DNA from: Bacteroidales bacterium UBA1195
GTDB taxonomy: Bacteria; Bacteroidota; Bacteroidia; Bacteroidales; WCHB1-69
NCBI GenBank assembly: GCA_002309855.1
Contig: DBYD01000029.1
Span: 11,211 to 75,210 of the forward strand
Reading direction: 5' to 3'
DNA length: 64,000 bases
Position 1 is the stretch's first letter. Each line of letters starts with the position of its first letter. Positions 44,678 through 55,700 of the stretch are shown here, piece after piece. The notes under the pieces were generated by a model. The model saw only the letters and a list, made by a program, of their open reading frames with translations, did not search any database and was not told the origin of the DNA. A program made the translations under genes and the position numbers.

Positions 44678-47600
44678 TTACCGGACAATATTCATTTTGC
44701 GCGTGATGCGTTGTCCGCGGTATTCCATGGTGTAATAATATACGCCTGCGGCCCATCCGGAGGCATCCAGTCCGATGCGGTTCTCACCGGCCTCAACCTG
44801 GATTGTACGGCGGTGGATCACCTGTCCGTTGGCCGTCATGACTGTCAGTGTGGCCTCACCGGCCTGCGGCAGGCTGAACGGGATGGCTGTCACCTCCGTG
44901 GCCGGGTTCGGGATGTTCTGTCCGAGGCTCCAGTCAAGACGCTCCGCATCGCGGATGCCGACGCTGTCGCGGTAGCAGCTGAACTGCTTGGCGAGGGTGT
45001 CGTTGCTTTGGATGGTGTCGCCTGCAAAGGCCTCGACGTATGCCTTCAAGGTGTATTTGCCGGTGTAGTCCGGAACCTTGTAGTTCATGGTGAACTGGTG
45101 GTTCTTGGTCTCGTTGACGGCCATGTGGCTGATGTTCTCGCTGATGCTCTCCACCACCTGACCGCTGTTGTTCACAACATCCACATGTATTATGATGTTT
45201 TCAGCCTCCATGTTGCCGATGTTGGCCACACGCACGGTGGGCGAGAGCTTGGTCTTGCCAAGAGCCTTTTCGGTTGTGGAGATTTCCAGCACCTGGATGT
45301 CGATGGAGTCCGGAATGTTGACCTGTCCCACAATGCTGACCATATCGTTGCTGTTGTCGCCGTCGCATTCCAGATCGCTCTTCAGCTCGAAGAAGTAGTA
45401 TGGCTGGTCCTTGCTTACGGCGGGGACTGTAAAGCATTTGCTCATTGTATGGCGAACGGTGTCACCGGCATTGAGGCGTTTGCGGATTGTGTCGGTGACC
45501 ACCTCGTTGCCGTCAATGCTCAAACGCAGCAGAACCATCTCCACCGGGATGTTGCCGTTGTTTACGGCCAACGCGCTCACGCGGACGGTGTCGCCGGTCA
45601 TCTTGAACATCTGGCCGTCAAGGCCGAAGACGGTGTCAAGCGCGATATCCTGCATGACAATCAGGCTGGAGTCGCGGATGGTGTCATTGGCGGTGTTGTC
45701 GTCAATGGCCTGCATGCATGCCTCGAAATAGTAGGCCCCGTTTGCGGAGAGGTCGAGCTGTCCGGTGATGAGCAGCGTGTCGCTCTCAAATCCGCCGAGT
45801 GTCTTGTTGTAAACATAGGTGAACTGCTGGTTGCTGATTCCTGTTACACTTACCTGTATTGTGTCATCAGAAACCGATACGGAGGTGCGGTTCAGGTTCT
45901 CGACAATGGCCTTCAGGGGCTGTCCCTGCAGGTGGCAGGCGGAGAGCTGGTCGGTCTCGGGCAGGAGCAGACGCAGCGCAATGTCCTTGTCGGCAGTGAT
46001 GCGGATGCGGTCGATGTACTGGTTGCACCCGCCGAAGCTCATGCCCTGGAATGCTATGCAGATGCAGTTGTCGTTGGCGAACTTGCTAAGGTCAAACTCA
46101 TATTTTTTCCAGTATACTCCGGTGTCGGAGGCTCCAATCTTGCCAAGTTCGGTGAAGGTCGCACCCTCATCGGTTGTAACCTGGATGCTGAGGAAGTCGC
46201 GGACCGCTTCGTCGGTGTGGGCGTACCAGAAGGTCAGTTTCGGATTGGAGGTCTGGTAGATGTTGACGGAGTTGAATACGGCGTCAGCCACGCTACCGGG
46301 CCTGCCCATGCCGTTGAACACCAGGTAGCCGGTGCCGAATACGGGGGCGATAACGGTGTCTTTCGGCTGCACGCTCCATTCGGTGGAGCCGGACTGTGTG
46401 ATGCTGACAAATTCGGTCGGGGCGGTGGAGAAGTTCACATCGTATGGGAGGTTCACATGGCTCACGTTGTAATCCATGAGAAGTGTGTCGTTCTCCGCAT
46501 GGTGGTCGGCGGTGTCTTTGAGCAGAATCTGCAGATGGTAGATGCCGCTTGCCATGGTGGGGATTTTGCCGAGTTTGATTGTGTCGGTCAGTGCGGAGGC
46601 CAGTTGGCCGGTGGTGAGCACGGTGTCCATGCGGAAGTTTCCTGCGCCGGTTACAATCAGGGTGACGGTAAGCGGCGACTGGCTGAAGTCGGCGGTGACC
46701 CGTCCGCGGTTCTGTATGCTGACAGCCACATCGGCGAAGTCGCCGTAGCATTTTATCTCATCGGCAACCATCGGCTGGGTGAACTTCTTGGCGGAGAGGT
46801 CAAGGTCGTCGGTCATTTCAAGGCTGTAGCAGCCGACGGAGGCGACTGGGCCGCGCGGTGTGTTGAGGATGTCAAAAGCCGCCTCGGCCATGCGTGGGCA
46901 GGAGAAAGCGCTGTAGTCTGTCAGCTCAAGGCTTTGGGTGATGTCGATGAAGCTGGGCCTGCTGTTATAGGAGCCGGAATCCTGCGTTGTGGCCGACTGC
47001 CAGCCGGCAAGGCTGTTGATTGCCGAACCGGCGTATCCTACGTTGGTTGCGGTGTCAACCGTGTTGCATCCGTAGTAGAGGTTGTAGTCGAAAATCATGT
47101 AGCTCGGTTTCACGTAGGTGGCGCTTGAGACATATACAGGATAGGCTGTCGTGGATTTGGCCATCAGCAGGTTGTTGCGGAGGCTGATCTTGTAGGAGGT
47201 GCTGGTGTTGTAGAGATAGGCTCCATAGGCTACACTGCCGGAGGATTCCACCCGGATGCTGTTGTTGTAGATGTTCCAGCTCTGGTAGGGGTAGTAGCAA
47301 TAGATGCCGTAGGCCGCGCTGCTGTTGGAGACCATTATCTCGTTGTTTGTGATGTTGCCCTGCTTTCCGCCGTAGCTGCCGTAGTTGGCATAGTAGTACA
47401 TGTAGATGCCGTAGCCGGAGGCGGCGTTGACATGGATGCGGTTGGCGTCAAGTGTGTCGATGTTGTTGTAATAATAGAGGTACATGCCGTAGAAGGTGCC
47501 GCTCCCTGCGCGGTTGGTGATGCTGTTGTGCGAAATGCTGGTGTAGTGGCTGTAATAGTAGCTGTAGATTCCGTACTGGTATGCATCGGTCATGGTGTTG

Positions 47601-50600
47601 CCGGTTATGGTGACGGAGGCCAGCGGCATGTTGGCGGTGTTTCCGGCCATGTAGTACATGTGGATGTTGGCGACACCGCCCCTGATGTTGTTATTGACGA
47701 ACCGCACATTGACAGGATGGTTGCCGCTTCCGCTCGTGCTGTGGAAATAGACGGCCATCGAATTGGAGGTGGCGGTGGTGGAGGCGCTTATGTTGCAGCT
47801 GTGGAAAAGGATGTCGGTGTTGGAGGATTCCAGCAGCACCCCATAGAGTCCGTTGGAGGTGTTGCCGAAGTTCAGTCCCCTGAACACCCAGTGCGCGGCG
47901 TTCTGCAGCGCGATGCCAGCTTCGAGGCTGCCACCGTCGAAGGTGACCTTGGCGTTGCTGTCGGCAATGACTGTGATGCGTGCGCTGTCGCTTGCGCCGG
48001 GAATCTGGCCTGCTATCTTGAGCGGACCGTAGCTGCCTGCACGCATGGCGAGGGTGACGGGGCCGGAAATGCCGCAGGAGTGCAGCACATAGATGGCCTC
48101 CTCGAAATCGTTGAAATCCGGTTTGTTGCCGCCGATGGTGTATGTGCCGTTAAGTTTTCCGGCGCAGATGTATTCGTACATGGAAATGGTGTCGTTCTGC
48201 GGCACCATGTCGCTGGTCTGGTTGGGGCTTGTGCTCCATGCCGTGATGCGGATCATGCTGCCGATGGCTGCTGTGACACTGCCCAGCTGTATGGACTGTG
48301 TGGCTCCTGTCACCAGATTTCCGCTCCATTTCACAGGAGTCTGCGCCACGCCGTTCACGGTCCATTCAATGACGGCCGATGTCAGGTTTTTCAGGCCGCA
48401 GTTCATCAGGGTGGCATATACGGGACTGTTCTTGGCACCGATTATGTCGGTTCCGGCAAAGTCGGTCAGGCTGGCATCCAGATCCTTCAGGATGGCGGTG
48501 TAGGCGCCCATGGAGGTGATGCTGTTACGGAGCGAATCGTTGAAGTCGTTGCTGACGCCGGGGTTCGGCATCAGGAAGCGGCCGTAGTTTTTCAGTTCAA
48601 GACCTGAAGCCAGGTTGATAAAGGCCGGGTCGATGGAGACGCTATGCTTGTCCCCGCCGCCTGCGCTTTGCAGGCCGGCAACGGTATAGGCGGGATTGTT
48701 GTTGTACATGGCCACACAACCGCCGCCGTTCCAATAATCGTTGTAGTCGGTGAACGCCGCTCCGGCTGCCAGCGCGTCCACGCCGAGCGGGAACTGGTTG
48801 ACGGAGTCAATGCCTGCAACGATGTTGCCGACCGCACGGATGGATGAATCACCGAGCGATAGTATCTTGACGCCTGCGGTATGCGGTGATGAGCTGTATG
48901 CGGTGTTGTTGTTGAATATGCTGTTGCATACAAAGTCTATTTTGCCGGACAGGCGCACCACGCGGCCCTCTCCGGTGCCCAAACGCCAGCCACCGCCCAC
49001 ATGGGCGATGATCACGTTATTGGCCACCAGGATTTTTCCGCCTTTCAGGTTGGTTCCGGAAATGTTGAACACATTGCCGGTGGCGCCTCCGGAGGCTGTG
49101 GTGGTGCCTGTGTTCATGTCGATGAAGTTGCCGTAAATGCTGTCGCAGGTGATATTGTTCAGATGCACACCTGCGGAATTCTGGTTGTGCGCGTTGCGGG
49201 AGGTGCCGGTGTTGTGGTTAAAGATGACGCTGTCAATGTAGTTGATGCGCAGGATGCCGTCGTGCGCTCCGAGGATGGCGGTGTGTTCGATCCGCAGGCC
49301 GGAGAGCCGGTTGGTGGCTGTGCCCAGGATGATGTTCCGGCAGCCGCCCCGGATGGTGTCGTCGATGAAGGTGATGTTTCTGACCTTAAAGGAAAGGGAG
49401 GCATTGTCGCTGGCCGATGTGGCGGTGCCCGGTCCGATTGTGGAGGCACTGCCGGCAGTGGCTGCGGCCGGACTCTCGATGTTGCAGTGGAGGAAGGCGA
49501 TGTTCTCTGTCGGTCCGTTGAAGCAGATGGTGTGGCATCCGCTTGTGGCGGTGCTGAGGATGGTGACGTGGCTGAAGGTGACATTGTTCATGTTGTTCAA
49601 CTGTACCGCACCGATGGAACCTGCGTAGCCGAAAATCACGCTGTCGCGGTTCTGGGCGATGGAGGTGACGGTGAGGGTGCCGCCATGCATGAAGTCGGTG
49701 TTCCAGTTGATGCCTCTTGAGAGGGCATAGGTGCCGCTCTCGAAAGCAAGCGTGATGTCGTTGCCGCCGCCGCATTTGCGGATGATGTTGAAGAGGGTGT
49801 CAAGGTCGGCGTAGGTGTAGTCGGCCTTGCTGGAGTTGCCGATCACAAACCGGCCTGTGACGGCTGAGCTGCAAACATACTGGCTGGCGGTCACGGTGTC
49901 GTTTTTCGGATTGCCGTCGCCTTTCAGCACAAGGATGGATTCAAACCGGACGTTTCCGCCAGGAATGGCGAAAGTGCCAAGCGGCACGGTGTCCGACATG
50001 TTGGTCTTCAATGCATTCTTAGGCCGGTAGCTCACATTCGGCTGCGCCGTCCCGTTGATGGAAAAGAGCAGTGTGGCCGAATCGACAGGTTGCGGCCCGA
50101 CATTTTTGATGATGACCGAAATCGGATGTTTGCCGGTTGAGGAGAGGCCGTTCAGCCCGACAAATCCGGTCAGTGCGGCATCCATCGGGTCGCGTGTGGC
50201 TTTGATGACGATGGTCAGCGTGTCGTTCTTCGCATTGGAGTCCAGCTGGCCGTTCGGGTCGGAGACCACAATTTCGAAAAGGTTGTCCCCCTTGACCAGG
50301 GCGACTTGCCCCAGAGTGACGGTGTCAGCATTCCCTTTGGCCAGTTTGCCCTTCCATGCGAATGGGGTTCCGGCCTTCTGGTTGAGGCTGTATAGTATCT
50401 TTGCGGAGGTGACTGTGGAGTCTCCCGCATTCTTTATGGTGACGGTCAGCGGATAGGGGTTGCCGATTATGGCGGAGGCGTCCGGTGAGAGGATGCTCTG
50501 GACGGCCATGTCATACGGATAGCTGTGGATGATTCCGGCGTAGGCGCCGATTGCGGTGTTGGCGACACGTGCGTTCCCATCAATGTCCTCGCTGTTGCCC

Positions 50601-51967
50601 GGGTTGGGGATTACAAACAGGCTGTAGTCGGTCAGCTGCAGTCCCTTGGTTGAATCCACCCACTGCGGTGCGTATGAAACGCTGTATTTGTCGCTTTTGG
50701 TGAAGGCCTGGAAAGTGGTAAGGCTGCTGTAGTTGCTCGCGTTGTCGCGCCCGATGAATCCGCCCTTGCTCCAGTAGTTGTTATAGTCGGTGAAGAATGC
50801 GCCGGTTGTGGTGTCGATGCGAAGCGGGAACTGGTTGGAGTCGATGGTGGCCAGCATGTTGCCGATAATCCGCACATCGGAGGAGGCTCCGGATATGTTG
50901 AGGCAGTTCACCGAATAGGTGGTGTTGGTGGTGATTCTGTTGTTGAAGATGCTGTTGTTGAAGATGTCGGCCTGGATGTTGGCTATGTTGGCCACATGGC
51001 CCATGGTGGTCCTGTATCCGATGGCGGTCTTACCCATTATCACGTTGTTGGCGACCGGGAAGCGTTTGCCGGAGGCCGGTGTGCAGGCGGAGAGGGTGAG
51101 TATTACGCCGGTATGTGTGGCCTGCGTGATGTTGGCATAGTTGATGAGGTTTCCGCAGAATCTCTCCACCACGCAGTTGCTGAGCGTTATGCCGTAGTGG
51201 TTGCCGTTGATGCCCGGCCTCGGGATGTCAATGTTGTGTGCGAACGACACGGTGTCGCAATAGTTTATGTTCGCGTCCACATCGTAGCTGTTGAGGATTT
51301 CGTTGCTGTCGATACGGATGTTGGTCAGGTGGTTGGTGGCGGATCCGTTCAGCCATATTCCGCGGCAGCCGCCCGTGATGATGTTGCCTACAAAGGCGAG
51401 GCCGTTCACCGTTGCGGTGATGCTCCCCTTGTCGGTGGCGGCGGTGGTGGAGGCGGTGCCGATGGGGCAGCAGTTGCCGCTGGTGGCGGTGCCTGGTACG
51501 GCTATTGTGCACTTGTAGAAGAGCACGTTCTCCACCGGGCCGTTGGTGCCGACCGCATGGCATGCGCTGGTTTTGGTGCTGCTTATTGTGATGTGGCTGA
51601 AGGTCACGTTTTTGGTGTTGTTCAGCTGCACTGCGGCGATGCTGCCGTTATAGGTGAAGGTCACGCTGTCTCGGTTCCTGTCCACGGAGGTTATTGTCAG
51701 GTGGTCCTTTGCGGTGAACTTGGCCGAATTGACAACCAATGCCTTTGTGAGTGCATAGGTGCCCGGTTCAAAGGCCATCACTATTTGTCCCGACAGGTTC
51801 CCCGCCGCGATTTCGGTCAGCAGGGAGTCAAACTGGGTCAGGTTATACTGAGCCTTTGACGAGTTGCCGATAATGAGTGTCTGTTGGGCCCTGATTCCCT
51901 GAAATGGTAGGAAACAGAGTAGCAGGATTCCTGCAAGTACTGATGAAATAGATGAGAAAGTTCTCAT
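44678..51967 (-). CDS. Giant beta-helix surface protein C, T9SS type A
   Basis: A 2429-residue surface protein, the longest in the window. ATG at 51967 is preferred to an upstream TTG because it starts a normal signal peptide (MRTFSSISSVLAGILLLCFL...RAQ). Three beta-helix modules (about 28-480, 700-1140, 1267-1710) each open with an IGNSSKA[QD]Y or IGGNKPDF motif and alternate with CARDB-like domains. A jelly-roll (about 1839-2000), more CARDB-like domains and a type A sorting domain (GQNIPNPATEVTAIPFSLPQ...ITRKMNIVR) follow. The third helix is very tyrosine-rich (YGIYSYYYSHY and similar in each turn). From helix 3 to the end it closely matches protein D. The function is unknown; adhesion is inferred. 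Confidence 0.88.
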   Translation of the reverse strand: MRTFSSISSVLAGILLLCFLPFQGIRAQQTLIIGNSSKAQYNLTQFDSLLTEIAAGNLSGQIVMAFEPGTYALTKALVVNSAKFTAKDHLTITSVDRNRDSVTFTYNGSIAAVQLNNTKNVTFSHITISSTKTSACHAVGTNGPVENVLFYKCTIAVPGTATSGNCCPIGTASTTAATDKGSITATVNGLAFVGNIITGGCRGIWLNGSATNHLTNIRIDSNEILNSYDVDANINYCDTVSFAHNIDIPRPGINGNHYGITLSNCVVERFCGNLINYANITQATHTGVILTLSACTPASGKRFPVANNVIMGKTAIGYRTTMGHVANIANIQADIFNNSIFNNRITTNTTYSVNCLNISGASSDVRIIGNMLATIDSNQFPLRIDTTTGAFFTDYNNYWSKGGFIGRDNASNYSSLTTFQAFTKSDKYSVSYAPQWVDSTKGLQLTDYSLFVIPNPGNSEDIDGNARVANTAIGAYAGIIHSYPYDMAVQSILSPDASAIIGNPYPLTVTIKNAGDSTVTSAKILYSLNQKAGTPFAWKGKLAKGNADTVTLGQVALVKGDNLFEIVVSDPNGQLDSNAKNDTLTIVIKATRDPMDAALTGFVGLNGLSSTGKHPISVIIKNVGPQPVDSATLLFSINGTAQPNVSYRPKNALKTNMSDTVPLGTFAIPGGNVRFESILVLKGDGNPKNDTVTASQYVCSSAVTGRFVIGNSSKADYTYADLDTLFNIIRKCGGGNDITLAFESGTYALSRGINWNTDFMHGGTLTVTSIAQNRDSVIFGYAGSIGAVQLNNMNNVTFSHVTILSTATSGCHTICFNGPTENIAFLHCNIESPAAATAGSASTIGPGTATSASDNASLSFKVRNITFIDDTIRGGCRNIILGTATNRLSGLRIEHTAILGAHDGILRINYIDSVIFNHNTGTSRNAHNQNSAGVHLNNITCDSIYGNFIDMNTGTTTASGGATGNVFNISGTNLKGGKILVANNVIIAHVGGGWRLGTGEGRVVRLSGKIDFVCNSIFNNNTAYSSSPHTAGVKILSLGDSSIRAVGNIVAGIDSVNQFPLGVDALAAGAAFTDYNDYWNGGGCVAMYNNNPAYTVAGLQSAGGGDKHSVSIDPAFINLASGLELKNYGRFLMPNPGVSNDFNDSLRNSITSMGAYTAILKDLDASLTDFAGTDIIGAKNSPVYATLMNCGLKNLTSAVIEWTVNGVAQTPVKWSGNLVTGATQSIQLGSVTAAIGSMIRITAWSTSPNQTSDMVPQNDTISMYEYICAGKLNGTYTIGGNKPDFNDFEEAIYVLHSCGISGPVTLAMRAGSYGPLKIAGQIPGASDSARITVIADSNAKVTFDGGSLEAGIALQNAAHWVFRGLNFGNTSNGLYGVLLESSNTDILFHSCNISASTTATSNSMAVYFHSTSGSGNHPVNVRFVNNNIRGGVANIHMYYMAGNTANMPLASVTITGNTMTDAYQYGIYSYYYSHYTSISHNSITNRAGSGTFYGMYLYYYNNIDTLDANRIHVNAASGYGIYMYYYANYGSYGGKQGNITNNEIMVSNSSAAYGIYCYYPYQSWNIYNNSIRVESSGSVAYGAYLYNTSTSYKISLRNNLLMAKSTTAYPVYVSSATYVKPSYMIFDYNLYYGCNTVDTATNVGYAGSAINSLAGWQSATTQDSGSYNSRPSFIDITQSLELTDYSAFSCPRMAEAAFDILNTPRGPVASVGCYSLEMTDDLDLSAKKFTQPMVADEIKCYGDFADVAVSIQNRGRVTADFSQSPLTVTLIVTGAGNFRMDTVLTTGQLASALTDTIKLGKIPTMASGIYHLQILLKDTADHHAENDTLLMDYNVSHVNLPYDVNFSTAPTEFVSITQSGSTEWSVQPKDTVIAPVFGTGYLVFNGMGRPGSVADAVFNSVNIYQTSNPKLTFWYAHTDEAVRDFLSIQVTTDEGATFTELGKIGASDTGVYWKKYEFDLSKFANDNCICIAFQGMSFGGCNQYIDRIRITADKDIALRLLLPETDQLSACHLQGQPLKAIVENLNRTSVSVSDDTIQVSVTGISNQQFTYVYNKTLGGFESDTLLITGQLDLSANGAYYFEACMQAIDDNTANDTIRDSSLIVMQDIALDTVFGLDGQMFKMTGDTVRVSALAVNNGNIPVEMVLLRLSIDGNEVVTDTIRKRLNAGDTVRHTMSKCFTVPAVSKDQPYYFFELKSDLECDGDNSNDMVSIVGQVNIPDSIDIQVLEISTTEKALGKTKLSPTVRVANIGNMEAENIIIHVDVVNNSGQVVESISENISHMAVNETKNHQFTMNYKVPDYTGKYTLKAYVEAFAGDTIQSNDTLAKQFSCYRDSVGIRDAERLDWSLGQNIPNPATEVTAIPFSLPQAGEATLTVMTANGQVIHRRTIQVEAGENRIGLDASGWAAGVYYYTMEYRGQRITRKMNIVR

Positions 51968-52010
51968 AATCAAATTGTTTTAATGAAGCAAAATAATTAG
52001 AAAGAATGCG

Positions 52011-52018
52011 CAAATATA
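52011..52018 (-). promoter_or_regulatory. Putative -7 box of adhesin C
   Basis: TATATTTG on the minus strand with exactly 43 nt to the ATG at 51967. The leader sequence differs from that of A and B, but the spacing is the same. Confidence 0.7.
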
Positions 52019-52031
52019 ATCATTTTTTTGT

Positions 52032-52064
52032 AATACAGTTTGTGGTAAGAAAAAAAACTGTATT
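52032..52064. repeat. Hairpin between the amidase and adhesin C
   Basis: AATACAGTTT and AAACTGTATT form a 10-bp stem around a 13-nt A-rich loop. It lies 20 nt after the amidase stop. It lacks a proper T-run in the leftward direction, so its role as terminator is uncertain. Confidence 0.45.
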
Positions 52065-52083
52065 TATGGGGCGAAAAAGGATG

Positions 52084-52653
52084 CTATAACCCCTGATATT
52101 CCTTTTCCGCATCAAAGCAGGGGCATTGCTTTTCCGAGAAGCAGTTGTGTCCGTATATTTTTGCGCGGGGATGTTTTTCCTTCAGGGTTTTCAGCAGGAA
52201 AAGCAGGGAATCCTTCTGTGCCTGTGTGCGTGTGTCAATCGGGTTGCCTTCGGCATCAAGGCCGCCGACGTAGCATACGCCGATGCTGTGGGTGTTATGT
52301 CCGAGGCAATGTGCACCGACATGGTTGGCGGGCCGTCCCGGATGCACCGTTCCGTCCAGATATATCACATAGTGGTAGCCGATACCGGTAAATCCGCGCT
52401 TGAGGTGCCATTGCTCTATGTCGTCAATGGTGACCACCGTGTCCCGTGGCGTGGCTGTGCAGTGGATGATGATTTCGTCAACACGTTTCAAGCCGGACAG
52501 TTTGTCGGCGAATCTTATGGCGGAAAAGGTCAGACCGGTCGCAATCAGTGTTGCGGTCAGGAGCAGCAAGGAGGGCTTCGGGGAGGTTTTTCCCCGCTTT
52601 GTGGCGTTCCTGACGGACTGTTTGTGAGGTGTATGTGCCATTGACTGGTTCAT
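52084..52653 (-). CDS. Membrane-anchored N-acetylmuramoyl-L-alanine amidase (Amidase_2)
   Basis: Cleaves the bond between MurNAc and the stem peptide of peptidoglycan. The zinc motifs of the Amidase_2/PGRP family are present: IIIHCTATP, GYHYVIYLDGTVHPGRP, GAHCLGHNTHSIGVCYVGG and HNCFSEKQCPCFD. An N-terminal hydrophobic helix (PSLLLLTATLIATGLTFSAI) suggests a membrane anchor or uncleaved signal. The frame is open upstream to 52740, but a TATTTTTG box at 52658-52665 lies just before ATG 52653, so earlier starts are excluded; the true start may be ATG 52641 (MAHTPHKQ). It is surrounded by adhesin genes but has its own promoter. Confidence 0.9.
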   Translation of the reverse strand: MNQSMAHTPHKQSVRNATKRGKTSPKPSLLLLTATLIATGLTFSAIRFADKLSGLKRVDEIIIHCTATPRDTVVTIDDIEQWHLKRGFTGIGYHYVIYLDGTVHPGRPANHVGAHCLGHNTHSIGVCYVGGLDAEGNPIDTRTQAQKDSLLFLLKTLKEKHPRAKIYGHNCFSEKQCPCFDAEKEYQGL

Positions 52654-52657
52654 GTTG

Positions 52658-52665
52658 CAAAAATA
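52658..52665 (-). promoter_or_regulatory. Putative -7 box of the amidase
   Basis: TATTTTTG on the minus strand, matching TAnnTTTG, 4 nt before ATG 52653 and 16 nt before ATG 52641. The short distance favours the later start or a leaderless transcript. Confidence 0.5.
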
Positions 52666-52697
52666 ACAACATTTTGCATACCATCCGCCTTTTTTTG

Positions 52698-52727
52698 CAA
52701 AAAAAATGGGCGGGTAATCCCGCCCAT
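52698..52727 (-). terminator. Terminator of adhesin D
   Basis: On the minus strand a perfect 9-bp stem, ATGGGCGGG-atta-CCCGCCCAT, is followed by eight T residues. It begins 27 nt after the stop of D. Confidence 0.92.
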
Positions 52728-52753
52728 TGGCATACATCAATTGTACAATTAAT

Positions 52754-55700
52754 TTATCGCGTGATATTCATTTTGCGCGTGATGCGTTGTCCGCGGTATT
52801 CCATTGTGTAATAATAGACACCGGCGGCCCAGTCGGAGGCATCGACCTCGATGCGGTTGCTGCCCGCTTCGGCCTCGCTCTCCTGACGGAATATCACCTG
52901 CCCATTGGCTGCCATGATGCTGATGCGCACCTGGCCTGCCTGCGGCAGGCGGAACGGGATTACTGCTCCATCGCCCGCCGGGTTCGGAATGTTCTGTCCG
53001 AGGCTCCAGTCAAGACGCTCCGCGTCGCGGATGCCGACGCTGTCGCGATAGCAGCTGAACTGTTTGGCGAGTGTGTCGTTGCTGCGGATTGTGTCGCCCG
53101 TAAAGGCCTCGACGAATGCCTTCAATGTGTATTTGCCGGTATAGTTGGGCACCTTGTAGTTCATGATGAACTGGTGGTTCTTTGTCTCGTTGACGGCCAT
53201 GTGGCTGATATTCTCGCTGATGCTCTCCAGCACCTGCCCGCTGTTGTCAACCACATCCACATGCACAATCACGTTTTCCGCCTCCATGTTGCCGATATTG
53301 GCCACGCGCACGGTGGGCGAGAGCTTGGTCTTGCCAAGAGCCTTTTCGGTTGTGGTTATCTCCAGCACCTGGATGTCGATGGAGTCCGGAATCTCAACCT
53401 GCCCCACTATGTTGATAGCGTCGTTGTTCTCATCTGCATCGCATCCCAGCTCCGTCTTCAGCTCGAAGAAGTAGTAGGGCTGGTCCTTGCTTACGGCCGG
53501 CACGGTGAAGGCCCTGCTCATCGGGTGTATGATTGTGTCGCCAGGGTAGAGCCATTTGTTAACGGTGTCGGCAACCACCTCGCTGCCGTCAATGCCCATG
53601 TGGAAAATCACCTTGTCCACGGGGATGTTGCCGTTGTTGTGGGCAATCGCTGTCACATTGACGCTCTCACCGGAGAGTTTGAACATTTTGTCATCTAATC
53701 CGATTACACTGTCAATGGCGATGTCCTGCATTATAATCAGGCTGGAGTCGCGGATGGTGTCGTTGGTGGTGTTGTCGTCAATGGCCTGCATACAGGCCTC
53801 GAAATAGTATGCGCCGTTTGCGGAGAGGTCGAGCTGTCCGGTGATGAGCAGCGTGTCGCTCTCGAATCCGCCGAGTGTCTTGTTGTAAATATATGAGAAC
53901 TGCTGGTTGCTGATTCCTGTTACACTTACCTGTATTGTGTCATTGGAAACAGATACGGAGGTGCGGTTCAGGTTCTCCACAATTGCCTTCAGGGGCTGTC
54001 CCTGCAGGTGGCAGGCGGAGAGCTGGTCGGTCTCGGGTAGGAGCAGACGCAGCGCAATATCCTTGTCGGCGGTGATGCGTATGCGGTCGATGTACTGGTT
54101 GCAGCCGCCGAAACTCATGCCCTGCAGTGCGATGCAGATGCAGTTGTCGTTGGCGAACTTGCTGAGGTCGAATTCATATTTTTTCCAGTATACGCCGGTG
54201 TCTGAGGCGAACACCTTGCCCAGCTCAGTGAAGGTCGCACCCTCGTCGTTCGTGACCTGAACGCTGAGGAAGTCGCGGACCGCCTCGTCGGTGTGGGCGT
54301 ACCAGAAGGTCAGTTTCGGGTTGGAGGTCTGGTAGATGTTTACCGAATTGAACACGGCGTTGGCCACGCTTCCCGGTTTGCCCATGCCGTTGAACACCAG
54401 GTAACCGGTGCCGAATGCGGGTGCGATGACGGTGTCTTTAGGCTGTACGCCCCATTCGGCGGAGCCGGACTGTTTCATGCTGACAAACTCAGTCGGGGCG
54501 GTGGAGAAGTCCACATCGTAGGGGAGGTTCACATGGCTCACATTGTAGTCCAGCGAAATTGTGTCGTTGCCAGGATGGTGGTCGGCGGTGTCGTTGAGCA
54601 TGATGTTCAGATGGTAGATGCCGCTGGCCATGGTGGGTATCCTGCCGAGACTGATTGTGTCGGTCAGAGCGGATGCCAGTTGCCCGGTCGCAATCACGGT
54701 GTCCATGCGGAAGTTGCCTGCGCCGGAGACCATCAGGGTGATGCGCAGCGGCGACTGGCTGAAGTCGGCGACGACCCGTCCGAGGTTCTGGACGCTGAAC
54801 GCCACATCGGCGAAATCACCGTAGCATTTTATCTCATCCGCATCCATCGGCTGTATGAACTTTTTGAGGGAGAGGTCAAGGTCGTCGGACATTTCAAGGC
54901 TGTAGCAGCCGACGGAGGCGATTGGGCCGCGCGGCGTGTTGAGGATGTCGTATGCAGCCTCGGCCATGCGCGGGCAGGGGTATGCGCTGTAGTCGGCCAG
55001 CTCAAGGCTTTGGCTTATGTTGACGAAGCCCGGCGCACTGTTGTAGGAGTTGGAATCCTGTGTGGTGGCCGTCTGCCAGTCAGCAAGTGTGACCTTTGCC
55101 GCACCTGCGTACCCGACGTTGGTGGCGGTGTCGACCGTGTTGCAGCCGTAGTAGAGGTTATGGTCGAAAATCATGTAGCTCGGATTCACGTATGTGGCGC
55201 TGGATACATATACCGGATAGGCGGTTGACCCCTTGGCCATGGCAATGTTGTTCTGGAAGCTGATTTTGTAGGAGGTGCTGGTGGTGTAGAGGTAGGCCGC
55301 GTAGGCCGCGCTGGTGGATGATTCGGACCGGATGCTGTTGTTGAAGATATTCCAGTTCTGGTAGGGGTAGTACATGTAGATTCCGTAGGCCGCGCCGCTG
55401 TTGGAGACCATTATCTCGTTGTTTGTGATGTTGCCCTTCTTTCCGCCGTAGGTGCCGTAGTTGGAATAATAGTACATGTAGATTCCGTAGCCGGAAGTGG
55501 CGCTGGCATGTATGCGGTTGGCGTCCAGAGTGTCAATCGTATTGTAGTAGTACAGGTACATGCCGTAGAAGGTGCCGCTGCCAGTGCGGTTGGTGATGCT
55601 GTTGCGCGAAATGCTGGTGTAGTGGCTGTAATAATAGCTGTATATTCCGTACTGGTATGCGTCGGTCATGGTGTTGCCGGTTATGGTGACGGAGGCGTTC

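Noticed and set aside
44621..47128. An 835-codon open frame on the plus strand, antisense to adhesin C
   Set aside because: It mirrors the codon pattern of the real gene: the opposite strand has domains, signal peptide and sorting tail, while this product is low-complexity Val/Ala/Gly/His-rich with no family likeness. Similar shadows occur opposite A, B, D and E.
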